Shown piece by piece: positions 9,038 to 19,240 of a stretch of 33,558 nucleotides of DNA. The first letter of the stretch is position 1; each line of letters starts with the position of its first letter. Origin of the DNA: Lentinus brumalis (lineage: Eukaryota; Basidiomycota; Agaricomycetes; Polyporales; Polyporaceae); contig MARA01000101.1 of the NCBI GenBank assembly GCA_001792895.1, positions 1-33,558 on the forward strand, read 5' to 3'. The position numbers and the translations under genes were made by a program. The notes under the pieces are model-generated. The model was not told the origin of the DNA, searched no databases, and saw only the letters and a list, made by a program, of their open reading frames with translations.

Positions 9038-9463
9038 CTAGCCCATGTCCGCAGCCAGTCCCCGCGCCCTCTGCTCGTTCCCCGCAGCGTCTTGAATGCC
9101 GACTGCAGCAATGTGCACCTCGTCGACGCAGCTGCAAGGTACGCTGCCCGCGGCGCCGAGACGTAGACCTGAAAGTACGAGCATCAATATGCAATATCGC
9201 AAGCGAACAGCCGAGACGGAACAGGACTCACCTGCGCACGATGACACCACGAAGGCCGCCCCATCCCGTATCCCAAGTGCGGGTTCCCACCGCTCGGCAG
9301 ACACAAAGCGACAGCGCACGGACCACGTCAGACACAGGCGCAAACACTGAACACTCACATAAACCGAAAGATCGCTCATCCAACGCGCGTGTATCACGGT
9401 GCCGCCTCCCTCCCTCCCCGTTGTCCTCTCGTTCTCCCTCTCCCTCGTCCTCTCCCTCGCCAT
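9038..9463 (-). pseudogene. Second spliced minus-strand candidate, unit A copy
   Basis: On minus, intron 9358-9293 (GTGAGT...GAG), exon 9292-9232 and intron 9231-9169 (63 nt, ATTGATG branch point, TTTCAG) are followed by a last exon reading GLRLGAAGSVPCSCVDEVHIA and on to a TAG at 9040-9038. B and C keep the splice sites, but small indels move the frame. No domain is recognised. This is either a decaying gene or a spliced non-coding RNA. Confidence 0.25.
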
Positions 9464-9639
9464 CTCAGTCCCCCTCCCGGCCGTACTCGACTCTCCCGTC
9501 TATCCCGCTCATTGCCCGATGCTTGAAGCCCGGACCTAGCACGCCCGACGCCGTCCCCGTCGTCCCAAGTCGCACTGGTCCCTCACATCTCCGTCGACTT
9601 TCTGGAGCTTCACCCGCCGCTTCCTCACCCTCGTCAGTG

Positions 9640-10740
9640 AGTCTCTTCCCCGGCGTCCAGTAACCAGACGGCTGAGCATGCTAGACAATCGCCGTGGTGA
9701 AGACTGGAGTCTTCCCTGCAGCTTCCAAATCCGGGTGAGTATCCTCGTCCATGTCCTGGTCAGCGAGCGAGTATTGACCGTGTGGGAGTTTCACAGGCTC
9801 GTCCCCATGTGGCTTGATTGCGCTCCGAGGTGATCGTATTCTCGGTGAGTGGGCACTGTGATCTTGTTCGGCATCGTCGGTTGACAGACGCACCTCGTCG
9901 TGACGCATCGTGACTTGTCGTCGGATGGAGGCTTGCTAGCAGCCTCAGTGAGTCTTCTATCGCTTTCTGTCACCGAGTAGCGTCAATTACTCACCGTGCT
10001 GGACGTTTCACAGCCTGCAGACTGCGACCGGGACACTTGCAACTCGACTCGGATGCGCGATGCATTGGCGGTTCCGTCGGTAAGCGAGTCCCGCTGCGTC
10101 TCGAATCACGCATTGCGGATGCTTACTGTCTCTTTTTCCCCAGGCTACCAGTGTACCATTTACGGGACCGGTACGCACGCCCATGGCAACTCGAGCCTGT
10201 CCCGGGCACTTTCGTTCGTGCGTCCCCCAGGTATGTCCTCCGTACTCGCTCGATGACCGCCTTGTGACGTAGCCGCAGGCCAGCCCCAGTCGAGCATCGA
10301 GCATTGAAGGCGTCCCGCCCGACCGGCGGCGCCCGCGCAGAACCTAGAAACTAGAACGCGAAGTATGTCTGTCCGTCAGGACTTCCAAGTTCCCTCGTTG
10401 CTCGCCGATCATCGGTGTCTGCTCTGTTGCCGGGGCTCATGGTGAGTGCCCATGCCCGTGTCCTGTCGAAGACTACTCACCGCGCTGGCAGGGCGCGAAC
10501 TCGGACTCGTATTGCGGCGGTCTCGCGCTGTATGGTGCTAGGAGTCGTGTGGACCCTACCCGAGGGCCTTGCGTCGGGATCGGACCTTAATATCGGTAAG
10601 CATGCCCTCGTCTCGGGTCTCGCGTCGCACCAAGATGCTGACTGCGGTGTGCTGCTATCGTGCAGGGATTCGGACGCGACTCGGGCCTTGTAACGTCTAA
10701 CGCGTGCCGTGCATCTGCCGTGATGGTTGGTACGTCTCCG
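9640..10740 (+). other. Serial intron-like array on plus, unit A copy
   Basis: Repeated GTGAGT/GTAAGT donors (for example 9635, 9734, 9853, 10080, 10441, 10597) are each followed about 50-80 nt later by a CTGAC/TTGAC-type branch point and CAG. The stretches between are short, and I could not thread one continuous reading frame through them. The layout fits a many-intron transcript that has lost, or never had, coding capacity. Confidence 0.4.
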
Positions 10741-11150
10741 GTCTCCGTCTTGTAGAGTCAGATGTCGGTGTTGACCTCGGAGTCCACCAGCACCGTCCGA
10801 GCCTCGACGACGCGCTGCAAGCTGCGAGAAGCGACCGCGCACGATGCAGACTCTGCTCATGGCATGTGCATGTCTTCGAGTCGGGCAGCGGGGCGTAGAG
10901 GAGTATGTAGCGCGCTGTGCAGTGAGGGTATGGCTGGGTGTGCGTCTGTTCTACAACGCAGAATGTAGATAGACTTACCTCGCTCAGGTCCGGTTGCCGC
11001 AGCGCATGCAGAGCACGGCGAGTGATGCGTATGAGCACTCGACGAAGAGGAGTACGTAGCCATCGCTGGGACGCGGCTGAGGAGGTGAACCAAAGATGGG
11101 GGGACAACTAGAACGAGGGCGAGGACGGGAGGCGGGCGGCTGGATGGAGG
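10741..11150. other. Unit A-specific segment
   Basis: I find no counterpart in B or C, which carry a different ~1 kb segment in this position (20470-21400 and 32650 onward). On minus, a stretch reading GYVLLFVECSYASLAVLCMRC is hydrophobic and could be one membrane helix, followed downstream by a GTAAGT donor and a GTTGTAG acceptor. I do not recognise the family and make no gene call. Confidence 0.35.
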
Positions 11151-11216
11151 CCGACGGTGAAGCCCGAAAGGTAGTCGTCGATACGCAAGAGGGCCGAGTG
11201 CGAAGAAGCAGCGTCA

Positions 11217-11760
11217 TGGCCCGGCATCTTGTCTAGAAGAGCGGCGGATCCGGGATAGCGAGGGCCGAGGACCCGCGAACACGCCGCATAAGGGAACCTG
11301 AAGAGTTACCTACAACAGGGGTAAGTGGACTCCACGAAGACGGAAGGTGATATGCGCATACACGGGGCATAGTGCCGCCCAAAAGACACGGCATACGCTC
11401 GGGTGGGCGGGAGAAGGACCGCGAATATACGCTGCGAGATCGAGAGGCCAGGGAAGCCGGCGGGATTGCTAGGTATAGGGATCGGGCAATGGAGGCGCGT
11501 AGCATGCCGATGCGAAGCGGGCCGCGTACCGGAGAGACACACGGCGGTGGAGCGCAGCGCGATGAGGAACGAGAGAAGAGCGGAACGCGAGTCAGTGGGT
11601 GCCCGGAGGAGTGTTTGCCGTAAGAGCTCCCTGGATTGAGGATGTTCCATGGGACGTTGTAGGGGATCACATGGACACTGGAGAATTACCGGCACGGTAT
11701 GGGCTGCTGCGAGCGCTCTGGGTATCGCAGGAGGACGATAGAGCTGGGAGTCTCTACGGA
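11217..11760. repeat. Collapsed copy of the unit's left end (J-K mini-unit), unit A
   Basis: 11217-11570 resembles the unit start (J module at 3001-3240, 12591-12960 and 23040-23405), including TCTAGAAGAGCGGCGGATCC and the GGCGGGAGAAG and ACCGGAGAGACACAC stretches. It then runs straight into a copy of the FAGRDPRID-type segment (11611-11755), here FAVRAPWIEDVPWD. The whole HeLo-like gene that separates these two modules in the main unit is absent. The same arrangement is found in unit B. Confidence 0.65.
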
Positions 11761-12590
11761 TCACGCACCTGAGAGACGTGGCTTGTGGGATCGAACGGAA
11801 ACATGACCTGGAGGGTGAGTAGTAGTGAGACAGACCGTCTCTTGAGGGATATCTGTCACGGTGATCGCACTGACCGAAAGATCGCGGCGCAACTGCAGGA
11901 ATGATGCGTGGGCGGGCGAGGTTGCGGTAGGCAGTCAAGAGAGCCGCATCGGGTCTCTGCGATGGACGCGGTGTGGGATGATGGTGTCCGTGAGCAAGGC
12001 GGGATATCATTGTACGACAGAGCAGTACATGTGGCAGCTGGTCGGAATGACCAGGTGACGGAGAAGGGATGCCGCAGTGCGAGAGTTGGCCGTCTTGACT
12101 TGGATGTGTGCCGTTCTCCGCGCTCTGTGACCCCTGTCACATACCTGCGTAACTCTAGTAGATTGTACTCGTTCATAGTATTGGACACGGGTCCCAGTCA
12201 ATAGTACGCCGAGGGTTCTGATCGATCTGTGTGAATCGACATTGCGCTGAGTTGCCGGCGGGAAGACATGACGACGGACCCCTAGCAGGATAGGAGGGAT
12301 GGGAGAGGGCGGAAGAAGGGGAGCGTGCAGAGGGACTGCATGCGCGACGTACGTCGGAGGAAGGGATCGAATGTAGCTGGGGAACAGTCAGTTGCATTCG
12401 GTGAATGAGAGAAATTCGATGGGCGTACCGTCGGAGCGGGACATACGCTACTACCTGAAGAGCACGGTGTACTAGAACTTCTGCCGCAGTAGCGCATGCA
12501 CGACCCGGAGGACGGTGGATGAAGCTCTACTTCGGCGGTGTGTAGGTCAGAATTGTGCTGAAAATGCGAAGGTCCGAGGGCACAGAAGGC
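11761..12590. other. Junction spacer between units A and B
   Basis: No gene recognised. 12219-12600 matches 22670-23048 with only about four differences by eye, the most conserved spacer in the window. CTGAGTTGCCGGCGGG at 12247 recurs at 21287, 22695 and 33524. Confidence 0.5.
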
Positions 12591-13201
12591 GTTATGGGCC
12601 GGCATCATGTCTAGAAGAGCGGCGGATCCGGTATATCGAGGTCCCAGGAGCCGCAAGCACACGTATAAGGGAAACTGAAGAGGTACAGACGACAGGGGTC
12701 AGTCGAGCACGACGACGGATGCATACAGGGACCTAGTGATATCCAGAAGACAGGCAGCATATGCTCGGGTGGGCGGGAGAAGAGCCGCGAGCGTACGCAG
12801 CGAGATCGGGAGAGCAGAGTCGATCACTGGAAGCCGGCGGGATGGCCATACTAGGATCGGGCAGGATGGAATGGAGGCGCGTTCTGTCTGTGTCGGACCG
12901 CAGACCGGAGAGACACACCGCGGTGGAGTTCGCAGAGCGCAGAGACACAGAGTCGGCGGACGAGCAGAGCGACGCGGTTTGGCAGAGCGAGCGACAAGGA
13001 CGCTGCTTGCCAAATCGGGCGAGCTCGCGGGCATCGTGGCGTGGGAACCCTAGTAGCAGGCGTTGCAGCCCGATCTGCTCTCGCTGTTCTGTGCTCCTTC
13101 TACCGTCCACGACCCCGCCGGGTCATTGCTGCGTGCCAGAACTCTCGGACTTGCACGCGGGGGACCTGCCTCCGCTCGCCGACTCGCCGCCGCCACACCT
13201 G

Positions 13202-13208
13202 TATATAA
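13202..13208 (+). promoter_or_regulatory. TATA box of the unit B HeLo-like gene remnant
   Basis: TATATAA, 37 bp before the ATG at 13245, in the same conserved block as in units A and C. Confidence 0.6.
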
Positions 13209-13244
13209 CTCTCACCTTCGTTCATTACCCTCGTCTTCTCTGCA

Positions 13245-14270
13245 ATGTCCTCTCCGCCCGCGATGTCCCCGCAGTCCTCAGACTCAAGCTCAAGCTCGGC
13301 ACGACACCCTTCCCCGCTGAGCCACGCCATGCGCCCGCCGTCTGTCCCCCTTCCCTCCCAGAGCACCCAGGCCGTCCGCTCCCGGGGCAGCTCCGTCTCG
13401 ACTATCCGCGCCCCCGCTCTGCTCACGTCCCCCATCATCACGCGTGTCGTGTCGACTCCCGTCTCTCACTCCCTCTCCTCCTCCACGACCACCCTCGGCC
13501 CCGCTCCCGCCGACTTCCGCTCTCGCAGCGTCTCGCGCAGCCGCCGTGCCTCGTCTACCTCGCGTCACCACAGCGTCCGCAATCTCGCGGCGGTTCAAGC
13601 ACAACGAGCACGCGGCTGTATGCGCGATGTGAGTCCCCTTTTTGTGCCGGCTCCGCTGCATCCCCGCCCCCGCTCGACGCGTCAATATATGCGTCGAGTC
13701 CGCGCCCCACACGCGTGAGAGCGCATGCCCGAGGAGGCCCCGACGCGCAAGGTGAGTCTCAAGTCTCCGCGGTATGGTACAGCGAGCATGTTGTAGATAG
13801 ATGAAATATATTGTTTACTCCTACACTGCTCGACAGCGAGACTCCTCGGTGACAGACACAGTCGAAGGACACGCAGTAAGCACCGTACTCCAGGTACTCA
13901 TCACATCCATCCCATCTCTTCCTCGCAGATCCACCTCGACCTCTCGTCCTTTGCTCAAGTGTGCCAGCCCTGGCAGAAGAGGCGCAGTGCGGGCGGCAAG
14001 GGAGGAAGGGCGGAGACCGGGCAGTACGGGCAGTACAAGGAGGAGGAGACAGCGGACAGCGAGCGCCCCGAGACGTGTTTGCCGGGAGAGATCCCCGGAT
14101 CGATCACATTCCTTACGACCTCTTATGGGGGTATACTGAGACTGAGGGGGTGTTCCCTTCATTGTAGACGCTGCGGGAGGTGTTCTGCGCATTGCAGGAG
14201 GAAGACAGAGGCTGCAGGGGCTCGAGGAGAAGGTGGGTGTCCGTCCGGGCATTATGGCGAGTTCTACTGA
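13245..14270 (+). pseudogene. HeLo-like / NLR-type gene, unit B copy: helical domain deleted, leader still open
   Basis: Exon 1 (13245-13628, 128 codons) is open and keeps the Ser/Pro/Arg-rich leader. It lacks the segment around LSWLWRFKD and ends at a GTGAGT donor in the same phase as unit C. Exons 2, 3 and most of 4 are deleted. A remnant of the exon 4 end (RMPEEAPTRK, about 13722-13751) precedes a donor at 13752. The next exon begins at 13929 (IHLDLSSFAQV) and is open to 14270. If spliced this way it would make a protein of about 252 residues with no helical domain. The acceptor before 13722 has no good branch point, so I treat the copy as a pseudogene or a shortened derivative. Confidence 0.7.
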
Positions 14271-14732
14271 CCTGTTTTTCCGTTGCCTTCCTCCTAGTGC
14301 TCGCCTCTCTTGCAGACTCAAACGCAGAACTTCGAGGGCTCGGGCGCACTCGGGAGTCGAAGATTTGAGCTCAGGACTACTCAGCACACTCATACAGGAG
14401 CAGGACAAGAAGATATTCGCATAAATAACGCAAGAGCGACGCAACGCACACTAGTACGGTACAGGAGTCCTACCAAGTACTACATATCGCCGATACAAGA
14501 CCGCGAACGCGCGAAACCACAGCCGACGAGCCCGGCGGGCAGTTCTGCGGTCGGGCGCCTGTCTCGACTTGGCAACGCGCCCGCGCCGTCTCTCTCTCTC
14601 TCTCTTCCACCACCACGTCGCTCCTGCCCTCTCCGCCTCGCTGGACTTCTACGCGCTCTACTGGGACTTTGTAAGCTTTTTGCTACTCTGCTGCAACCGC
14701 AACACGTACCTCGGGCACTGCGGGCAGCCTGG
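14271..14732. other. Gene-less stretch with (TC)8 microsatellite, unit B
   Basis: Equivalent of 4642-5091. (TC)8 lies at 14589-14604. A long plus frame (14310-14801) is shared with C but is unrecognised and runs through the microsatellite. Confidence 0.5.
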
Positions 14733-15385
14733 ACGACTTGCAAGACTTCGGGACACGCGCGCACACGCTGGGGACGGCGGGAGGCAGCAGTGGACTTGTG
14801 AGACGGCGTACCAGGCCAGGTAAGTGCTAGTCTGCGTACTGTGCGACTCGAGACGGTCTGGCTCGTGCGTGGTGTGCTGCAGGAGCCTCGGCAGCTGGCG
14901 ACGTCGCCGGGACTGTGGACGTGCACGGGAAGGAGCTGCGCGGCCGTATATCTTGTCCGGGGACGCCTGACGGCTCGCTGGTGAGGCCCGGGGACTGTTG
15001 CACCGGAGAGACGACGTAAACGACTCTGTGCTGCCCCGGGAGCGTCCTGACTGGTGTGCGACGACTCGGGACACGCGCAGAGACACGCTGGCGACGGCGG
15101 GAGGCAGGAGCAGATTCAGGACTCGGGGAACGGAGTCTGGTAAGTGCTACACTGCGTAACGCGCTGCGCTGGAGCTATTCGAGTGCTGGGGGCGCGGAGC
15201 TGAGCCGGGAGCTGGGGACGTCGCCGGGACCGCGAACGCTGCCCGGGAGGCTGCTACGGAGCCGTATATCTTGTCCGGGGACGCCTGAAGGCTTGGTGGT
15301 GAGGCCTGGGGACTGCTACACCGGGGATCAGACGTACACGACGCGAATATGCGCCGGGAGCGTGCTGACCGGTGCGCGTCGCAGA
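14733..15385. repeat. Tandem ~320-330 bp module pair, unit B
   Basis: Copies at about 14733-15060 and 15061-15385. The GCAGCTGGCGACGTCGCCG and GGAGCTGGGGACGTCGCCG landmarks (14891 and 15208) are 317 bp apart, as in A. Donors GTAAGTGCTA lie at 14821 and 15141. Confidence 0.7.
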
Positions 15386-16281
15386 TTGGCCTCTATGCGG
15401 TCTAGTCAAACGTTCAGCACGCCGGCACGCCTCTTAGGCAGGTCTATACGAACCTCTGACTCGCGCGAACGCGCCCTGGACGTCCGGAGACACTAGGCGA
15501 CGACTGGATCTTCGGGACGCGATGTCTTCAATACCGACAGGCTTGGGCTCGAGTGCCGCGCAGAAGGTAAGTCTCTGCTGGATCTGGCGACGAACAATCA
15601 GCTGGGAGCTCCGCAGATGGGACTGGTGACGACGAACCCCGGCAGGCTTGAAATGTGATGTGTTCCGATATATGCATACAGTACTCTTTTCTGCGGACTC
15701 GGGACGACTCCTGCACGCCGCCTGGGTAATGCCCAACCCTCCGCAGCGTAACAAAGCTCGGGCAAGTCGTTGCAGTGAGCCGCGGGGCTTGCGCCCCGCC
15801 TCTGCGACGCACAACTGCGAAGGTAGGCAAGCACGCACTGCGCTGAGCACGCCGTGAAGCAATGAGCAAAGGTACCGGGCAGCGACACCGATCAAGACGT
15901 ACCTCAGCTCCTACAGGGAACGCTCGCGGACTCGGGAGGACTGGGAGAGTCGGCCGGCTGTCGCAGCCAAGGGTGCGAGCCGCGGAGCGTCGGGGCATAC
16001 CACCCCGCGCCTCAATCATGCTGCTCTGGGGTTGCGAGTGCGGCCCGCCTCCTCAACCGGGAGGCAGCGAACAGTCGGCGGGAGACCGTTCGTCACGGCG
16101 GTGCGTGGCGACGTGGTACCCGGAGATGCTCTGGAAGTCGTGCTGCGACATCAGAAACACGCCGGCGGAGGACTGGGAGCACAGAAGCACGTACCGGGGC
16201 CATGAACGGGGACGCTGCGGAGAGCTCGGGGATGACATGAACGGAACGGGCAGGGATGTGTCTTGAGGTCTCGAGTTGCGA
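15386..16281. other. Conserved gene-less segment, unit B
   Basis: Almost identical to unit A up to about 15925, then diverging. It contains the GC hairpin at 15782-15799. No gene recognised. Confidence 0.5.
15782..15799. repeat. Short GC hairpin, unit B
   Basis: Same stem and TTGC loop as at 6143-6160. Confidence 0.5.
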
Positions 16282-16622
16282 TCACCGAGCTTCGGGGAGC
16301 TGGCACTCGAGCGTGCCGGTGGGGATTGCGTCTGAGCGTGCGTTGTATACGGCGAGCTGGACAATGCCGGTAGGTTATACATATCGTCTTGTCTGAGAAG
16401 ACAGGGAAGGCTCACCTCAGGCCGTGCCCAGTACAGCTCTCTAGATGCGGATGTGTCTTCGTGACGTGGACAGCGAGTTGCACTCGCAAGTCTGCGCAGT
16501 CTGTGCGACGACCTCGGTGAGTACATGATACGTCGATGCAAACATACAACGCAGTAAGTACTCACCTTCGATGGACGATGCATCGACGCAGTGTCATCCA
16601 GCGACGGCCATCGAGTGCTGAC
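16282..16622 (-). pseudogene. Small spliced minus-strand candidate gene, unit B copy (broken)
   Basis: The same splice pattern as in A and C: intron 16565-16501, exon 16500-16416 (85 nt), intron 16415-16357 (59 nt) and a 75-nt last exon 16356-16282. Two defects are visible. A TGA replaces the TGG codon six codons after the ATG, and the middle exon length changes the phase relative to A (68 nt) and C (95 nt). Confidence 0.4.
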
Positions 16623-17116
16623 GTCTATGTGCAGCGGAGACGGCAGATGCCCGAGTGCTCGAACGCAGCGTCGGAGGTCTGTTGATGCCGTACGGGAGAA
16701 CGCACGCTGAGGAGCGTGTGGGAGTCATGGAGAGGTAGAGAAGCGGACGTAGAGGACAGTGTGAGACGCGGGCATCGTCGACGAGGGGCAGGACGGGCGA
16801 CGGGAGGATGGAGGTATGAGAGGACGTGTCCGAGAGCGTGGTGGGAATCTTTCGGAGCACGAATACTGGTGTGGCTGTCCCGGGAGGTTGTGGGTCGCGT
16901 AGCATGAATGTATTGATTCGTTTTTGAGCCAATGAGAACGTCTCGGATGCCGGACGTTCGCAACAGCTGTCGCAGCGCTCAAACGGCCGGGAATGCTGCC
17001 AGCGCGTTGAGTCCACGATAGAAGGCATGCGCAAATTAAAGGCAGCTTTCGATCTGCTTGAATCGGGTCGAGGCACATTATACGAGAAATAGAGTACAGT
17101 AAACAGGCAGAAGAAG
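16623..17116. other. Spacer 3' of the minus-strand two-exon gene, unit B
   Basis: Diverged equivalent of 6901-7417. No gene recognised. Confidence 0.4.
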
Positions 17117-18025
17117 CTACTCGTCGTCCGTGAACTCCGAGATTGGGTCTTCGGTATCCTCATCGCTCACAGACCCTGAATTACAGTAGTGATGTCCGAC
17201 CTCACGCCAGCAGCCGCTCCCGTCGCATTCCAAATGTCCGAACTGATTACGCATCTGCGGCCTAGGTCCGCCGCTATCCGACGGCTGAGTCTCTGTCTCG
17301 ACCGCGTCCTCCGCATCCTCGATCATCTTCGCGCTTCTCGGGCCCTCGCAGACATGCCGAGGAGCCCGGACATTGCCCTCGTCGTCGTATCGGACCTTCT
17401 TGCTGCCCATGTCCCTGCGGCAGAGGTTCGGGAGGGGAAGAGCATCGCGGTAGAGCGCAGATGGCGAGATACCGCTGGCGTCCATCCGGGCGACGCGAAG
17501 CTGCGCCGAAGTTGCCTTGGCGAAGTACAGCTTCCCCGCCTCCATGAGCTTGATTAGCTCACGCATCTGGGCGAATGACGGAGCGCCACGCTTGCTGAAA
17601 TCTTGGAAGGGGACATCAGGCGGCCAGCCAATGAGGATGACAAGATACCGGAGGACGATCTGGTCCCGGAACAGTGTCACCTCCCAGCACATGCGCGCGC
17701 CCTTGACTCCCGACGCGAAGACTGAAATTCAAAATGAAGTTAGATCATGGCCGCGTGTGAGCGGCAAATTGGGAGACTTGCCAAGCAACTCCGTAATGAG
17801 TTTGCGGACGCTGCCGCGTGGGTCATCGGGGTCCGCTTTCGAGAGCTTTGCAGCAGACGGCGGAGAGAGCTGGGAGGGATGGGGGATGAAGACAAGCACT
17901 GGACGCTTCAGCTCGAAGAGTACAGCATGCGGGTCGAGAGCTGCCTTGTGGCTGGATGAGCGCACGGGCTTAGCGGGCGACTCGGAGTGGAAGAGAAGCC
18001 GGCCGCGTGTGGATGTGCGCGTCAT
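17117..18025 (-). CDS. Two-exon gene, GWPPDVPFQDF-motif protein, unit B (282 aa, GC-AG intron)
   Basis: Exon 1 is 18025-17782, the intron 17781-17722 is 60 nt and exon 2 is 17721-17117. Exon lengths are identical to unit A (244 and 605 nt). The donor is GCAAGT instead of GTGAGT, giving a GC-AG intron. GC donors with otherwise good consensus (CTTG/GCAAGT) are used at low frequency in fungi, so the gene may still splice. The intron body has diverged from A, but length and the ATCTAAC branch point and TTTCAG are kept. Core motifs GWPPDVPFQDF and SPSALYRD and the Cys/His cluster are intact. Differences from A lie mainly in the linker and tail. Function unknown. Confidence 0.72.
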
Positions 18026-18058
18026 GATCGACGACTCTCACCGAACAATTACATGCAT

Positions 18059-18066
18059 CTTTATAT
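18059..18066 (-). promoter_or_regulatory. TATA box of the minus-strand gene, unit B
   Basis: On minus ATATAAAG, 34 bp upstream of the ATG at 18025. Confidence 0.6.
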
Positions 18067-18675
18067 CTCATCTACTTCAGCGTATTGTGCCTTATACCGT
18101 CCGCTTTCCTTCCAAGCATCTATCCAGCTCCTCTTCACATATATAGGCGACGCAATTGCACCACGGTGAGCAGCATATCTTGGTAGCATTCAAAGCAGCA
18201 AATCTCACACGTCGAGCGGTGTTGTCATCCCGGCAAAGCATTTCAAAATGACCGCACTCCGCGGCGCACTCATACCCAAACTATTGGGGCGACCGGTGAG
18301 GTTCTCCGCTTCGCCGCTATCCCCGTTACAGGGCTTTGCATGCACAGGCTTCGGGTAGCTTATTCCAACAACACTTCAGCAGTCCGACGCCGTCGCACCA
18401 CGGCCTTCATGCCAAGCAAGAGCCATTCCTATGAAGACATTCAGAGTATGCACTCACGACCGTGAATTGCTCTCGAGGTTCTACTATTACCTCGAGCAAG
18501 AGCGTACATGGTCGTAGTCGTCATTTCAAAAGGCCTGTCTCATTCAGGTCAACGCAGAGCTCAAGTTCCCCAGTTCCCACAGCCCCGCCCGACACCGAGA
18601 GACCGCCTGGAGCCAGCCTGAAACACGAGCCGCTTCGCGACAGATGCATCACGCCAGCCGTCCGCAGCGTCCCAA
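18067..18675. other. Conserved spacer 5' of the minus-strand gene, unit B
   Basis: Nearly identical to C (30242-30700) and clearly different from A in its first 150 bp. No gene recognised. Confidence 0.4.
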
Positions 18676-19100
18676 CTAAGCCTCCCGGGACTTGGTCCGT
18701 CTCCTAGCCCATGTCTGTAGCCAGTCCCCGCACCCTCTGCTCGTTCTCCGAAGCATCTTGAATGCCGACTGCATCTCGTCGACGCAGCTGCGAGGTACGC
18801 TGCTCGGTGGGCAGAGACACAGACCTGAAAGTACGGCATCAGTATGCAATACTTCAAGCGAACATCCGACGTGAAGCGGCACTTACCAGGGTGAGATGAC
18901 ACCACAAAGGCCGCCCCATCCCGTATCCGAGTGCGGGTTCCCACCGCTCCGCAGGCGCGAAGCGACAGCGCACGGACCATGTCAGACACAGACGCAAACA
19001 CCGAACACTCACATAAACCGAAAGATCCCTCTTCCAATGCGCGTGGGTCACGATGCCGCCTACGTCCCCGTCGTCTCTCTCCCGTCCTCGCTGTCGCCAT
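18676..19100 (-). pseudogene. Second spliced minus-strand candidate, unit B copy
   Basis: Introns match unit A: one ends at the GCGGAG acceptor near 18953, and 18886-18825 is 62 nt (GTAAGT, TACTGATG, TTTCAG). Frames differ from A because of 1-nt and about 10-nt indels. Unrecognised product. Confidence 0.25.
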
Positions 19101-19240
19101 CTCCCTCCTGCTCGCCGTCGCCGTCGACTCTCCCGCAGGTACTGCTTCACTCTCAGACCTCGGACCTCACCAGCACGCCTACCTCTATCCCCGCCGTCCC
19201 CGGTCTGCGCATGCTCCGTTCTGGATCCCTGCCGGAGTCG

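Larger units (their letters stand above)
3001..12699. repeat. Subtelomeric tandem unit A (9.7 kb, telomere-proximal)
   Basis: First of three diverged head-to-tail units. The start is set at CAGTCGAGCA, which recurs at 12700 and 23149. Landmarks shared with B and C include the plus-strand gene start (3550/13245/23694), the minus-strand two-exon gene (8326/18025/30200 start) and the (TC)n tract. A has an early frameshift and a deletion in the plus-strand gene, an intact minus-strand gene, and a private segment at about 10741-11150. Confidence 0.92.
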
